64,000 nucleotides of DNA from Chara braunii (GCA_003427395.1 BFEA01000284.1:93808-157807); one strand, 5' to 3'. Counted from the stretch's first letter, positions 21,385-33,723 are shown. Notes: a model not told the origin generated them from the letters alone. A program made the numbers and translations.

Positions 21385-21804
21385 TTACTGGTTTCTAGCA
21401 GCCACCCTCCTTGCTTCCTCAATGGATACCACAGATGAGAGGGTGCTATGTAATCTCCCGTCTGATCCATAGATGTAACAAGTGTACTCAATGAGTGTTT
21501 GGTCCTTTACCAGTGATAGTGCATACTCCGTCATGGAAGGTCTTTGACGATAAAAATCTTGTGCTACTTTCTCTTCCCAGCCTTCAATTCTGTCCCAGAA
21601 TAGAGTGCACGTCACCCTCTGCATGTTCTCGCTCCCCATCTCTCTAAGGAAAACTACAGCATTGCGAGTGACGCAATTCTACTTCCCTAAACTCAGCTCT
21701 GTTTTGCAACCTCTAGTGATTCCCCTACTTATCCAGTTATTCCAGCTAATAGGGTGGGGCACACTGTCAAAACGAGTCAGATTCAACCCCCTAATACCGC
21801 TCAT
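21385..21804 (-). pseudogene. LTR-encoded module B protein, copy 1
   Basis: From ATG (21802-21804) to the stop at 21385 runs a 140-codon frame with one internal TAG. Module B is the part VTCTLFWDRIEGWEEKVAQD ... YALSLVKDQTLIEYTCY. It aligns with the leader frame at 36514-36806, where the matching blocks are VEGTLRISDR and YALRIITDQTEISYL. The agreement of YAL-x4-DQT-x-I-x-Y between two separate parts of one element indicates common descent. Function unknown. An identical copy lies at 40345-40764. Confidence 0.6.
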
Positions 21805-22299
21805 TTCATAGCTCAAACTGCGTGCTCACCCCCCTTGCTCGCTGGTTCTCCGACCAGATAAGCTTATCTGTGACACCCAATTGCTGCTGACCGTCCGATT
21901 TCAGAACGACAAGGGCGAGGACTATTCTTGATACTGATAGGTCACACGTGCACTAGAAGTAATGAGTCGTGTCTCATTTGCTCTTACCTGACCATTGCAC
22001 GAAGGTTATTATGAGAATCTACATGCCAATAACTTGTTCTTGCGACGAACGACGTCAATGGTTTACTTCAGTTTCCTTAATACGAAAACCCCCAAGATTT
22101 ATCGTTTTGAGTATAACTTACTCCAACGGAGTAGAGCCTCANAGCAAAAGGGGATCTTTCCTCAGTGAAGCATATCTGCTCCTGAGGTCATATATCTCTG
22201 AGCAGGGCACGCAGGCACCTGTCACAATGGCNCTGAGTACGAGAGATGAGGTCTGTATATGTCGTCCAAAGCACAAATAGGCTATCCAGAGTTTCACGA

Positions 22300-24330
22300 G
22301 TAGAACANTAAGCTCCCATGAACACGACCAAAAAGCTTCCACGTTTAATACAAGATCTTCAAGCTTAGGCTCTTGCTACTGGACGAAGAGGTTCTCGGCG
22401 AGGAATGTCTGTATTGAGTCATATGGCTCTAGACTTGACATTCAAAATCGACATAAATACTTCGATTACAGGCGCTTTCCTGTTCGTACGTTGTGCTATT
22501 CATGTCTGAGAGTTACTTCTCATATTTGTCCGTTCAGATATTCCGTGATGTCTTGTCTATACTAGACCACAGTAATAAGAGTTTTCCAGTCGCTAAACCA
22601 TCCAGTTCGCCCACAACTGTTTTTCCCAGGAGATATGCTCCGTGCCCCCTTTTACATTTTTGGGGCTATCTGGAACAGTGGCCATCAAGATAAACCCCTT
22701 TTATTGTTATTGCTGGTAAATACACCTTCGGAGATGAAATCAAGAGCTGCATTTATTTAAATATATACATATATATATACATGCATTTGTAGACACACAT
22801 ATATATATATATATACATATAGCTCAAAGTCCCTCTACTTCGCCATTAAGTCGGGCCCAGAGGTAGAAGTCCAATTCCCACTTTCTCTGTGGGCTTTCTC
22901 AGTCAAAACTTTATCAGACGCCCGGTGCAGCCAAAACTCATTCACGCCTATGGCCTATCTGTTCGCCAACTGATAGTCGAATAGCTCAGTTAAAGTCAAG
23001 CATTCTTAGGTCTCCCCTCCGCTAATCCCCGTCTAGCATGAGTTTGACCAGGAGATAANCAATTTTCCTTAGGACTATCTTTTTCTTGCTNATCGCTCAT
23101 TATAGAAGGGAAATAAAGTACCCAAAGAAAATTACCACGGCAAGCTTTCAACTCATCTCACACCGTTGAGAANAGCTGTATTGCANCTTTTCTTTGCATG
23201 GAAAATATCAGAACAAGCTCCCAAACCAGGGCTTCCGTCAGGGAAAAGAGGGGTACTCTATAAAACGCNAAATACGGAAGACCCAAACAAAGGCAGTACC
23301 GATTCCATCCGATTTTTCAGCGTTTCATGTTTCTCAATATTACCAGCTATAATTCACCATTTTCTTCCTAGCTTTCCATTCAACCCACTAACAAACNGCT
23401 TNAATTTACACGACAAGCAGTAGTAAAAGGTTCGCTAAAACTCTGGTCAGGGGCCCAACCGTGAATTCCAATTAGCAGCTCACTCATACCGTAGTAACCA
23501 GTAATACTTAGCTGTCATCCGAACCTATTTCTCGCCACTTCNCTGCCAGCTCTCTCAACAACAGTGAGGGCTGGTTCAAGGCACATAAGGCTCAAACTTG
23601 CGTCCGTAGTCGGTCGCGCGTTAGCCCTCTTGGCCCAAAGACTCTGATAGAGCAGNAATTAATGAGGATAGCGATGGAAAAACAACCGTCGAAATCAAGA
23701 ATACTTCAATCCAGGTACCAATCAGCAACTCCCGAAGCAATTTAACCAATGATCTCAGGTAGACGCTCTCTTAGTGACTAAACCAATCAACATGCTAAAC
23801 TTCTAACACAGACGGTCTTGATAGGACTGGGTGCTTGCTCCGAAGACCTTCATAAACTCTCTTACTCATAACAAACAACGATGGCTACCATGCACAGTCT
23901 TATGACTTCGNAGGATCCGAAGAAGATCATGTTTGACAATCTTATTTCAAATCCATGGTCTACAGGCCTCTCCGGTATTCCCTGCTAATAATGCTCCATC
24001 CCAATACCAGTTAAACCTTCCCCCCTCAAAACAGCACATCGAACCCATACAGAAGCCTTCTCTCCACAATGACTACTCAGGTCGCTCGCTTGTAACTACC
24101 GCGTTGTAGCCANACAACACTCCTAAGAACANTAATCATCACTGAAGNCATTCACAGAGGAAAGTTCGGGCTTTCCACCCCAGGCGCAACCCAACTTCTA
24201 GATGTCATAACCCACCTTGGAAGCATGGGGGTTCGTCTGGATAACAAGGTCGGTTGCCTGGAAAAGGTTGAAAAGGCGCGTATTGCAGCACTCAAGCTTC
24301 CCTGAGCGAGTCGTCAATTAGCTACCNTCA
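22300..24330. other. non-coding middle of the LTR
   Basis: No frame longer than about 85 codons and no recognisable motif over 2 kb, on either strand. It contains an AT-rich stretch (22756-22820) and scattered single Ns. It may contain U3 regulatory DNA. The same segment is at 41260-43290 in the other LTR. Confidence 0.5.
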
Positions 24331-25181
24331 TGTCGTCAACTAGTCTTCTTCTCCAACGCAATTAGCCACGCGCGCTTAGTCCCCTCATGTCTCTCTCTTC
24401 CCCGACAGTCATCCGTAACCGTCTCACTTTCTCTTTTCTTTCTGGGTCTACCCTGCGTAAAGTTACACACACGTGTCGTCGCCTGCCTCTCTTTTCCCGA
24501 GTCCAACACATAAAGACTCCCGCATTTCGCCTGCTCACTAGACCAGTATTGGCGTCTGCCCAGACGTCGCNNTGCATTGGCGATCTCCTCTCTTGTCACT
24601 AGCCATCCTCTTCTTTGAGACTCTCCCGCGCGTGCTGACCTGTGTGGCACTTCTCCCCGTTCCACTCGTCATAACCTTTGAGCGACTCTCCTTCACTCAC
24701 ACACATCGCTTGTCACAGTCACCCTTCTGGCTAGTCTCTCCACTCCGGGCCTTCTTCTCTCCCCAGNCACGCNNCCNGCTCATATGCGTCAAGGAAGAAG
24801 AGTAAATATCAGATGTTGAGCATGCTCANGTAATCTGTCCGCGACATGATCGAATAGCTGGCCAACCATTTTTGGGGCACATCAGAGCTCCTTGGAAGCT
24901 CTCTACGNCGATCCCCTCAGGAAGCTATCCCCCACTGGTTATCTTGACAGCACACAGAAATGCCAAAACGCGNTGGGCCCTCAGTCACCCGCGAGACGCC
25001 AGCCGTTGACCACTCTCTCGCTCCCCAGACCACGCCATCTATCGCGCGTGTGCTCGTGTAACTCTCTTTTCTTGTCTCTCGGACTAGCACGTGTTGACCC
25101 TCTGCGGACGCTCCCTTCTCACACGCATCCTTTCCCCCTGTTTTGCTTCTCACTCGTCCCGCGGCCTCTGGGCGTCAGCTG

Positions 25182-25770
25182 TCAAGAGCTGACCTCAGGT
25201 CCCTCTTCAACCGGCCTCACGGCCCGGTGATGCCTCTGGATCTCGCCTGGTCTATTCCAGGACCTGAGATCTGTCTCCCGGTCTCCCGCTTCGCCCATTT
25301 CACTCTCACCGCCTGAGTCCCTGTCCACGTGGGCCTGTTCCAGGTCCGCTGTGTCCATTGAGGTCTCGGTCTCATGATACGAGACCGTTACCTGCAACCT
25401 TGCAGTCACTCCGTCCCTCCTGCAACGCCTCTCCGCACAGTCTTTTGCCTCCGTTATCGCATCCTGTAGTTTTCCGTCCGTCCGCATCTCCACTTCTTTT
25501 GCCCCTTCCACGTTAATCTTCATCTTCACTTCATCTCCCCCGTCGTAGTTGAGCATGACTGTGATCCAGGGCCCTTCCCCAGACATGGGNCTCCACCGNG
25601 CCTGGTGGTACCANTATCCGGGCCTATACCCATGCAACGCCATAGCTAGGCTCAGTCCGATAAACAGCGCACCGGCCCCNCCTACTGACCCGAATAACNA
25701 GTACCCACTACTGGGTACACANACAGGGCCTTCAGATGGGCTTACACGTCCACCTCACCACTTCGTTCCC
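25182..25770 (-). pseudogene. LTR ORF with hydrophobic N-terminus, frameshifted copy
   Basis: The minus-strand frame opens near 25770. It reads a Gly/Ala-rich hydrophobic stretch (GSVGGAGALFIGLSLAMAL), then MALHGYRPG, a soluble part (GPWITVMLNYDGGDEVKMK, then LQDAITEAKDCAERRC) and a charged tail. In this copy an extra G near 25168 ends it at 25182. The other LTR, without that base, continues for another 160 codons or so. The hydrophobic stretch could be one membrane span or a weak signal peptide. Not recognised as any retroviral envelope-type or other family. Confidence 0.5.
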
Positions 25771-25940
25771 CCCTTCATCGACTAGGCTGCAATCGCATAG
25801 CGAGACCGTCTGAGCTCTCACCGTATGAGCCAGTCCTCCCTTCTTTATAGGATCGCTGTCTATTGCATTTCCAAACTCAACATAGATAGCCCCGCTATTT
25901 TCTTGCCAATCTGTGTTCTTGCTTCGACCAGACTTTTCCT

Positions 25941-25970
25941 TTTTTTTTTTTTTCTTTTTTTTTTTTTAAT
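25941..25970. repeat. poly(T)/poly(A) run in the LTR
   Basis: About 30 bases of T interrupted by one C, differing in length from the other LTR (44995-45023). The region to its right, 26040-27365, has no recognised gene; frames there are short and N-containing. Confidence 0.7.
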
Positions 25971-27365
25971 TAGGTGAAACAAAAATTAAAATGAGAATGA
26001 GAATAAAATCAAAATAAAATAAGTGAAACAGCAAGGAAGGAAAGAACAAGAGACATAATCGTCAACGGTCATATCACTAGCTCCCTCTTGGGCTCGGATG
26101 TGACCTGCAGACTCAACGTGGAGGTCCCATAACGGGTTACTAGTGGACGCCCGCCCTTCTTTAAAACCTGCAGCCTAACTTACGACTATCGGGTACCCGT
26201 GTCCGATGGCAAGGAGGGGGCTTATGACCCTCCACAGGGGGGTGATAGGCTCCCTACCAATGCGGCCGNGGGTCGCCCCTCTTTTGAGGTCCTGCAACGC
26301 GACACTCAGTCGAACAAGCTCAGAGCAAACAGTATACGAGGAGTCGGCCCACTTAGGCCGCACAAAATAGCTCAAGCNAGAATTTCCAACCGTTGGCTTT
26401 CCTGTGAAGTGACAGGCTAAGGGCAAACCGAATCGGACGATCGAGCGAAAGAAAACTAAGNAACAATAGAGAAAAGGAAAAGATGGCGTTTCAAAATTCT
26501 GCTGCGCCGCAGCCTCCCCCGAACGGCGATACGAGCCCACACACAAATCTAAAACCCGACTTCCAATCTTTTCCCTTCCTTTTNCCCCNTTTTCTTATTT
26601 TTCTCCCTTCAGTCCTCTCTGTATCTGCCCCCTTAACCTGGCCACTGGGATNTCACCGCGAGGTTCGGACGAACAGGTCTGNTATAGGCGATATACAAGG
26701 GGTCAGTAAAACCCAGGCCATAAGACCGCAGTTACAGTCCGAAAACCCGAATCGGCGGCCCTTTCCCTACGAAGTGACAGATCGACAGGCGGAAAACCGA
26801 AAATAGGAATTTTAAGTAATAATCACAATAAAATAATAGCNATAATGATGACGNCATTTCAAATTTGGAAAGGAAACCATAGCATCACAGCGACCTGAGG
26901 CCACCAGATTTCCCCACACAAAAGAAAACGAGTTTAAGTTTGACGCTTTTTCTTTTTTTTCTTTTTCTCTTTTCCTTTCCCCGACAGCGACTTCTACCCC
27001 CTTGCACCTAACCCATAACTTGGCAACAGGGCACTCGGTGCGCAGCAGAAAAGACTGCGCCAACCCTTTCGCCTTTGCGTCCCAGGGCAGACCCGGCGGC
27101 TACCACGGCCACAGGCCGGTTGTGCTCTGCTGTACAGCAGGGCGCCGAGCCTGCGTGGAACAATNGAAAGCCCTGTGGCGCACCTTTTGTTGAGGCAAGC
27201 ACCAAACAGGGCCGGTCCACGTCATGGTACCGCCCAGGTACCAGGGAATTTTTAATTCCGGAACATACCCATAGGCCCCACATAGGTCACGACACCGAGA
27301 CAAAGGGCAACACCTGGCAGGGACCTGGTACACAGAGGAGGGCCGGGACACCGCGCCCTTCGACA

Positions 27366-27400
27366 TAATACCAAACCCCCACCCAGTGTCCCCGCTGGGT
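27366..27400 (-). promoter_or_regulatory. candidate polypurine tract of the giant element
   Basis: On the minus strand, CACTGGGTGGGGGTTTGG lies about 5 bases before the TGTCG start of the 3' LTR. It is G-rich but contains T runs, so it is a weaker polypurine tract than that of A1. Position is the main argument. Confidence 0.5.
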
Positions 27401-27421
27401 CAAAATGGATTACGCTCCTAG

Positions 27422-27428
27422 TATAAAA
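27422..27428 (+). promoter_or_regulatory. antisense TATA box candidate
   Basis: TATAAAA occurs on the plus strand, opposite to the element's own transcription, about 400 bases before the antisense ORF at 27824. No other core element was identified. Function is inference. Confidence 0.35.
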
Positions 27429-27823
27429 CCAGAGTAAACAAGTAGCTTTCTCATTCATTCCTACTTGTGACTTGCGGTAACATTCATACTGTGCCTTAGC
27501 GCAATCAGTTTTCCGTTTTCGCTTTGCGCCATCCTTTTCCTCTGTGATAGGTTTCTTTTATGTGCTAGGCTCCTCTCCTAGCGTTCATCTTCTCTTTGCG
27601 CTTGCTTTTTCTTTTAGCGCTCACCTTCTCTCTCACGTAACATGCTGTAGTCTCTCGTAGTCGGCGCAGGTTATTCTCTTTATTTCTCTTGGTAATTTTT
27701 CGCTTCCGTTTTCAGGATCCATCTCATCATCATAGACTTCACTCATACAACCTTCTCGGTCATAGCCTTTGGCGCTAAATTCCGTCCTTTATCTTCTCTT
27801 TTAACAGCCATCTCACGCGCATC

Positions 27824-28294
27824 ATGTCTGAGGCACGCCGCAGACAAGCTAGAGGGAGAGGAGGAAGAGGAGGGAAAGCAAAAGAAGAACCGCCAGTTAG
27901 GGCTCGACGGGATTATAGCTCAGAGGAGGAGGAAGAGGAGGAGCCACGAGGCTACGACTGTTTAAGGCCATACCCTCGCTACTCGTTAGGAGGGTGGTAC
28001 GAGAGGACTCCATCTCCTAACAGGTAGGAGTTGCTTCGCAAGAAATTCGATGTGCGTTATGGCACACTCAGCGCCTCTTCTCCTCCTTATATACCCAGAG
28101 CTCCTTCCACCCCTGCCGTAAGCAAGGCTATAGTGCCGGCTCCTCCACCTTCTGCCCCATGCATAGCTTCTTCGCCCTCTCACCCCAATAGTTGCGTTCT
28201 CTTTAGCATCTTCTTCCTTCTCTTTCTTTTCCAGCTCAAACTCATGGCTATCTTTTATGTCTTATATAAGCATGACTTCTTCTCAGCCTTTTGA
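27824..28294 (+). pseudogene. antisense RG-rich/acidic/proline-rich ORF
   Basis: This plus-strand frame, antisense to gag-pol, starts at ATG 27824. It encodes an Arg/Gly-rich start (RRRQARGRGGRGGKAK), an acidic run of Glu (SSEEEEEEEP), then a Tyr/Pro part. A TAG at 28025-28027 stops it after 67 codons, but the same frame stays open to 28294 with Pro-rich segments (SPPYIPRAPSTPAV, VPAPPPSAP). The TAG is followed by GAG and preceded by AACAG, which also leaves a splice site possible. Antisense ORFs between pol and the 3' LTR are known in some plant gypsy lineages (Grande, Retand). The RG box suggests RNA binding, but no family is recognised. Confidence 0.5.
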
Positions 28295-30455
28295 GTCCGA
28301 TTTTGGCTCGTAAAATTTCCAGTTCAGTCCACTTCATAGCGTCCCAGACCTGAGAGTTTTGGCTTCCTTAAGGCGAGGGACGCAAATTCCTCGTGAACCA
28401 GGCCGCTTGTCGGCCACCAAGTAAAATTTTAAGAAGGATTTTGTCTACTTGTTTGACTTGTTCAACTGTTGGTTTTTCACATGGAGGTTACCTTAGCTCC
28501 TGATCAGGCATCTATGCCAGGGATGACACCGGTAACGAGGATACTCACTCTGCCTGCCATGCTGGGAATAGGGCATACCAAACCCTCTTTTCTGTTCTCT
28601 GGTCTGAGTGAGACGTCTTCTCAACTTCTCGAGCACCTGATGGGGATACCAAACCCTTGTTTTCTTTCTCTGGTCTGAGTGAGGCGTCTCCTCAACTTCT
28701 CAGATAAAAGGGTAGGGGATACCAAACCCCTTTTCCTTTTCTCTGGCCTGAAGAACTTTAAACAAGTCTTTGTATTCCTGCAAAATAGAAAATTCTACAC
28801 AACAAATCCCGGCCCCAGCAGGCAGACCCCCTGACAACCAGCAGTCAAGCATTAATAAAATAAAATGAAACCCATAAATAAAATAATAAATAGTGAATTA
28901 TAAATACCACACAACAACTTCTCATACCCAGGAATCATTGATTGCCTTAGTTTTGGCCTACCACTGGCTAGGAATGTCGGACGTCCCGTCAGTCTGACAT
29001 ACCTCATTCGGTCCGCCTCAGGCCAGGACTAGTCAGACCATCTGTCTTGACAGCCCCTTTGACCTGCCTCCAGGTCAGGACCAATCATACCCACTACTCG
29101 AGTATGACAGCCCTTTGGCACTCTCGCCAGGACACCCAGACTATTGCGGGTCTGGTCACCCTATGACAGTAGACGTCCCGTCAGTCTGACTGTCCCGAAC
29201 CCGGATTTGTTCACTGCGGTCAGGGACCGACTCACCTACCAGTTTCTGGCCAAGGGCGCTGGCTACCCCGCCCAGATTTTTGAACGTGGGACCCGGTCTA
29301 ACCCCAGTTCTAGGCTCTGCCTAACCTCACTGGATTGCCACCTCTAACTGCGGTAGGGTTACAGCTGACCCCTTTCGACCTCATAGGCCAGACTCCCGGA
29401 GTCTTAGCCTCAGTCGACTACGGAATTCGACGCTCGTGTCGGGGACCTGCTGACCCCGCCAGATTGCAACCTACTGTGGTAAGGCTCTGGCTGGCCCCGG
29501 CAATCAAAGCACCCTTAAGCTAGAGAAGAGAGTCCCAGGCACTGACAATCAAGCAAGCATATCATAACCCACAAGCAGACTGCCATGCCCCATAACAGGA
29601 CAAACATTTCTCAAGAGACCTCCCTTCAGTCTCAAGAGGCACTTAACAATAACATGCTAGCCAACACTAAGAGTTCGCAAGAGACCTCCCTTCGGCCTCA
29701 AGCAAAAACTTAGTGCTAGCCCCAGAGAGGTCCCTTCTCTCAACTGGGATTTCTTTTCCAAGAGACGTCCCGCCAGTCTCAAGGAAATACTGAAACACTG
29801 ATCTCAGAGAGGTCCCTTCCCTCATCCGAGCGAAGACAGGTCCTTAGCCAAAGGCACGAAGTCCCTCTACTGACCACTCTCAGTCAAGTAGAGCTGAACT
29901 TCTTTATACCTGCTTTCATCTGAATCTCTTGGATGGGCATTTTACTCAGAGACTCGAAGTCCTTCTGCTGATAACTCTTAGTCAGACAGAACTGAACTTC
30001 CTCATGCCCACCATGCTCTCCTCTTTATCTTAGGATAATACTAATCATATCTTTTGATGTGCCACAGCCATGAGCCTCTCAAATCTTTGACACTGTGTCA
30101 ATACTTAAGAAACTGATTTTACAGTTATCTCCCCACTCTCAGGGACTTGACACTCATGGAATGACTGTAACACTGCATCAAAAGACCTGACTTAGTCGTT
30201 TTGCTGAAATACTGAATAAAAGGTTTGCTGAAAACTTAGATATTGAAGCTGAGATGTTGAAACTGAAAACTGGAATTAAATTACCAAAACTTGAAATGAC
30301 GAAACTGAAGCTCTGAAATTAAAATGTTGAATCTGAAACGCTGAATCCGAAATGCTGAATTGACTATGCATGAATGATCTGATTCCACTGAAACCGAGTC
30401 TTGTCGTCTCAGCATCTCATTGTACTCTTTCTCTTAGTCCTCTATGACTGTTTTC
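28295..30455 (-). other. non-coding 3' spacer of the giant element with degenerate repeats
   Basis: About 2.1 kb between integrase and the antisense ORF without a coding frame. It carries diverged short repeats: three units containing GGGATACCAAACCC and TTCTCTGGTCTGAGTGAG at 28565-28750 (spacing about 60-75 bases), paired GACGTCCCGTCAGTCTGAC words near 28980 and 29170, at least five AAGAGACCTCCCTTCAGTCTC-type words between 29610 and 29820, and GCTGAAAxxTGAAA words at 30200-30370. No RNA gene recognised. Confidence 0.6.
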
Positions 30456-31964
30456 TTACTTGGATGGCTGACTTCTCTTTCCTCTCTTTGAAGTCACTGT
30501 AGGGATCAAGTCAGGATCTCTGAAAATAAACTTACGAAGTCTTGACCCTGACACCATGTCGTAAACTCTGGATCCATCTATCTCTGAAATCTCACAAACT
30601 TTGCCCTCTGCTTCCCCTGTGATTCTGTAGGGACCAAGCCATCTGGGCTCCAATCTTTTAATCCATTGCGTCTCAAGGGAACTGTCAAACAGAAGGACAA
30701 CATCTCCAATCTTCAATTTCTCTTTTCTTATATATCTTTTTTTGTTCCATCTTTCTTGATCTGATAGCCTGCTGGATGCCACCCTTTCTGCAGCATCCAT
30801 CACTGCCTGATCAACTTCTGATATTTGCTTCATCCGGATCTGAAGAAGCTCTGAAATAAAATATTCTCTGTCACTTTCTTGACTTGACCATGTCTTGACA
30901 ATACTTTCAATTGGCAATGTAGCATATCGGCCATACCACAGAGTAAATGGCGCATATCCAGTAGTTCTCTTGACTGTAATATTGTCAGCATATACAGCAG
31001 CTCTCAATACCTTTGGACAATTGTTGAGATTCCATTCACACCACTTAGCCAATGAATCCTTCAGGGTTCTGTGACCTCTTTCAACAGGCGCATTCGCTTG
31101 AGGATGGTAAGTAGTCACATAACGAATCCTGACACCCAATCTGAGTGTAACTCTTCTGACAACCTCGTTTCTGAACTCTAATCCTCTGTCTGAGACAAAT
31201 TCTTTGATAAAAGGATACCTGAGATAAACTTCCTCTATCAAATCGGCCACTTGTTCGGCTGTCTTCCTTTTCAGAGTTTTTGCCTCAACGTATCCAAAGA
31301 AATTATCTCTCATGTTTAGTATGTATCTCATCCCACCCTTGCCTGAAGGCATAGTGATGAGATCCAGATGAACTCTGCTACCTGGTTCTACCAGGATTGT
31401 AGGGAATAGGGGCTCAATCATCCTTGTGGTAGACCTCTTCTGACATAGGACACATGATTTACAGTATCTGAAAATCATGTCTCTCATGCCAGGCCAAAAG
31501 TAGAGTTTGACAGTCTTGGAGTAGGTTGCCTCAGCAGCCCTATGGCCACCAGCAACCCCCTCGTGTAGGGCAGCAATTATCTCTAACTGCCTCTCTTTGC
31601 CACAGACCACTCTTAGTAGATGTAGGCCTCCTCTACCATCCACGAAGAGATGTCCTCTCTTTAGTCTGAATTTCTTCCTTGAATCTTTACAATAATATTC
31701 TTTTAGCTGCTCCTTTTCCATCTTCTTGTCAATCTCTTGATAACTTTCATCATATTCTTCAAAGAAGAAAAATATATCTTCTTCCTTCTTTTCACTCTCC
31801 TCTTCTTCCTTTGAAACTGAACTTTCCCCAATCTCATGAGCAGCCACTGCTGCAGCATTAATTTTAGCATACCAATCATTTGGTTCATCTTCCTCTTCGT
31901 TCCCAAGAACCAATTCGTAAATGTACGCACTAGGGATCTCTCCCCAGCTGTCTCTTTCTTCTGG
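30456..31964 (-). pseudogene. pol: integrase of the giant element
   Basis: The integrase frame runs to the TGA/TAA region at 30456 and is continuous with RNase H across one in-frame TGA (31965-31967). After an acidic linker come the H2C2 zinc finger (HEGVAGGHRAAE ... CKSCVLCQKR, about 31570-31430) and the DDE core: D in RVHLDLITM, D in FVSDRGLEF, E in NAPVERGHRTLKD. A C-terminal domain (GDVVLLFDSSLETQ, RLEPRWLGPYRI) lacks a chromodomain. The spelling of the core resembles lineages I associate with fungal gypsy elements more than with plant chromoviruses. That is from memory and needs a tree. Confidence 0.9.
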
Positions 31965-32767
31965 TCATGGATTCCACTTGTAGGAGCATGGCACTTCATA
32001 GTCCTCATCATCTTTCTCATTAAGAAAATTATCAACATAGGCAAATTCTTCAATTGTTTCATTCACATCTTCTTCTTCCTCTTCTCGCCACTCAATCCGG
32101 CTTAAGCCATCTGCTCTGTTTTTTTCAGTGGGGATCTTTTCCAGCTTAAAATCATATGTCCAGATGAAGGCGATCCATCTGCTGACTGTTGGATCTACCT
32201 GTTGGTGTTTTTTAATGGCACCAATCACAGCAGATGCATCAGTCCTCAGGATGAATCTCCTTCCTAAAACGTAGTGCCTGAAGCACCTGAGGCTATGGAT
32301 GATTGACAGTAGCTCTTTCCTGAATTGGGTGTAGCCTCTTTCTATAGAATTGAGAGTTCTGCTCTCAAATCTCATAGGTCTTTCTCTCCCGTTTTCATCT
32401 TTCTGAATAAGCACTCCTCCCAGAGCAACTGACCCTCTATCCGCCTCAATGATGAAAGATCTTGTCTCCTCATCATCATAATACGGTACTCCCAGCACTA
32501 CACCACCATCTCTTAGTTTTTCTTGCAATGTTTCTGTTGCGGCTTGTCTTTTATCATTCCATGCTAAGCTAGCCCCTTGCCTTACCATTTCCCTCAGGGG
32601 CTCTGCAAGGGCAACAAAATGAGGAATAAAAATCCTCCAGAATCCACAGACTCCCAAGAAGCTTCTGACGTCTGTCACTCTTTTGAGAGGCAGAGGCCAG
32701 TTCAAGATCTTGTCTATCTTCTTGGGATCTTGACTCCTACCCTTGGAGAAGCATCTGAAGCTGTTGG
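31965..32767 (-). pseudogene. pol: RT thumb and RNase H of the giant element
   Basis: It opens after a frameshift at about 32768. The start (PKKIDKILNWPLPLKRVTD) and VRSFLGVCGFWRIFIPHF are the RT thumb/connection. RNase H blocks are FIIEADRGSVALGGVLIQ, RTLNSIERGYTQFRKELLSI, FILRTDASAVIGAI and EKNRADGLSRIEW. The first catalytic Asp (D in EADRGS) is present. An acidic tail follows, and the frame passes an in-frame TGA at 31965-31967 into the integrase. Confidence 0.88.
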
Positions 32768-33688
32768 TTAGAAGAGAAGGGACTTTGGTCCACTGACAGT
32801 CAGATTATACTTCTGAAGTCTCTCTAGGACCATCTTTACTCCTTCAGCATGTTCCCAGACAAACTTCCTGACTCTCCCTGCGACCAAAGTCTCATCTTTT
32901 ACCAAGGGTCTTTTTACAGGATTATCATCAATGTAGGGACTGGTTATTTCAGGAGAAATATCCTGCATGACTTTGATCATATCCCTTTGAACCTCTGCCA
33001 CTCCGTTAGTACAGCCCTGAGGTACCACACACATCTGAACAAGCCCCCTTGGCGTATGCATGACAGTCATTGGCCGGCTAGTGGGATCAATAAGGAACTG
33101 ATCATAACCAGAATACAGGTCAACTAGAGAATAAATACATCGACCAACAAAGGATTCAGCAAGGAGATCAGCATTAGGAAGACTACCTGCATCACGTACT
33201 ATCACAGAATTGAGCTTCTGAAGATTCTGTATCCATCTTAGCCCGCCCCCTGGTTTCCAGAAACAAAACCAGTTGTTAGCATACGGTCCATCAGCAGGTT
33301 CAGCAACATTAGATGCAATCTTCTTGTCAAGGTACTTTACTACTTCCGCTTGTTCCTTTAGGGCATACTTGGTTGGTCTATCATTCCATGGAACATGATC
33401 TACCGTCCAGATTTTGGCCATCTTGATCATGTCCACGTCCAACCGCCCTCTCTCCTCATTATTAAAGGAGAAAACACCAGAAAATTCCTGACACATCCTG
33501 AAGATATATTCTTTCTCTTTAGGCAGGATAAATTGATTCGAGCCTATCTTTATTGTGTCGAATCTCTCTTTGGTGACTTTATTCTCCAATTTTGCTGATT
33601 CCCTCAATGCTCTTACAATTTCCCTCTCCTTTTCCAATGCTTCATCATAATCTTTTTCTATTAGGACTGCCACTGGGTTTTTCTTCAC
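32768..33688 (-). pseudogene. pol: reverse transcriptase of the giant element
   Basis: RT blocks are visible in order: DRPTKYALKEQAEVVKYLDK, NNWFCFWKPGGGLRWIQNLQ, IYSLVDLYSGYDQFLID, PRGLVQMCVVPQGCTN, and the catalytic YIDD at 32924-32935 in SPYIDDNPVKRPL. The stretch RVRKFVWEHAEGVKMVLERL follows. Tyr-Ile-Asp-Asp followed by NPVK and FVWEH is a spelling I know from fungal gypsy RTs. The frame is preceded by a shift at about 33725, at a run of six A (plus strand cctaaaaaaggg), which could be a natural slippage site or an error. Confidence 0.88.
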
Positions 33689-33723
33689 CCCTTGGGGCTT
33701 ATATTTTCTTTTTGACCCAGTGG

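Larger units (their letters stand above)
19588..27365 (-). repeat. 3' LTR of the giant element (7.78 kb)
   Basis: It matches 38548-46424 almost base for base over 7.8 kb. The left end reads CGTCGCAC where the other copy has TGTCGCAC; the right end is CGACA. Differences cluster in the outer 400 bases at the left, around 22490-22615, near 25920-25950, and in a 95-base segment present once here and twice in the other copy. Coding content: modules A and B and a third ORF. The rest, about 22300-24900, shows no gene. An AT-rich microsatellite lies at 22756-22820. Confidence 0.93.
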
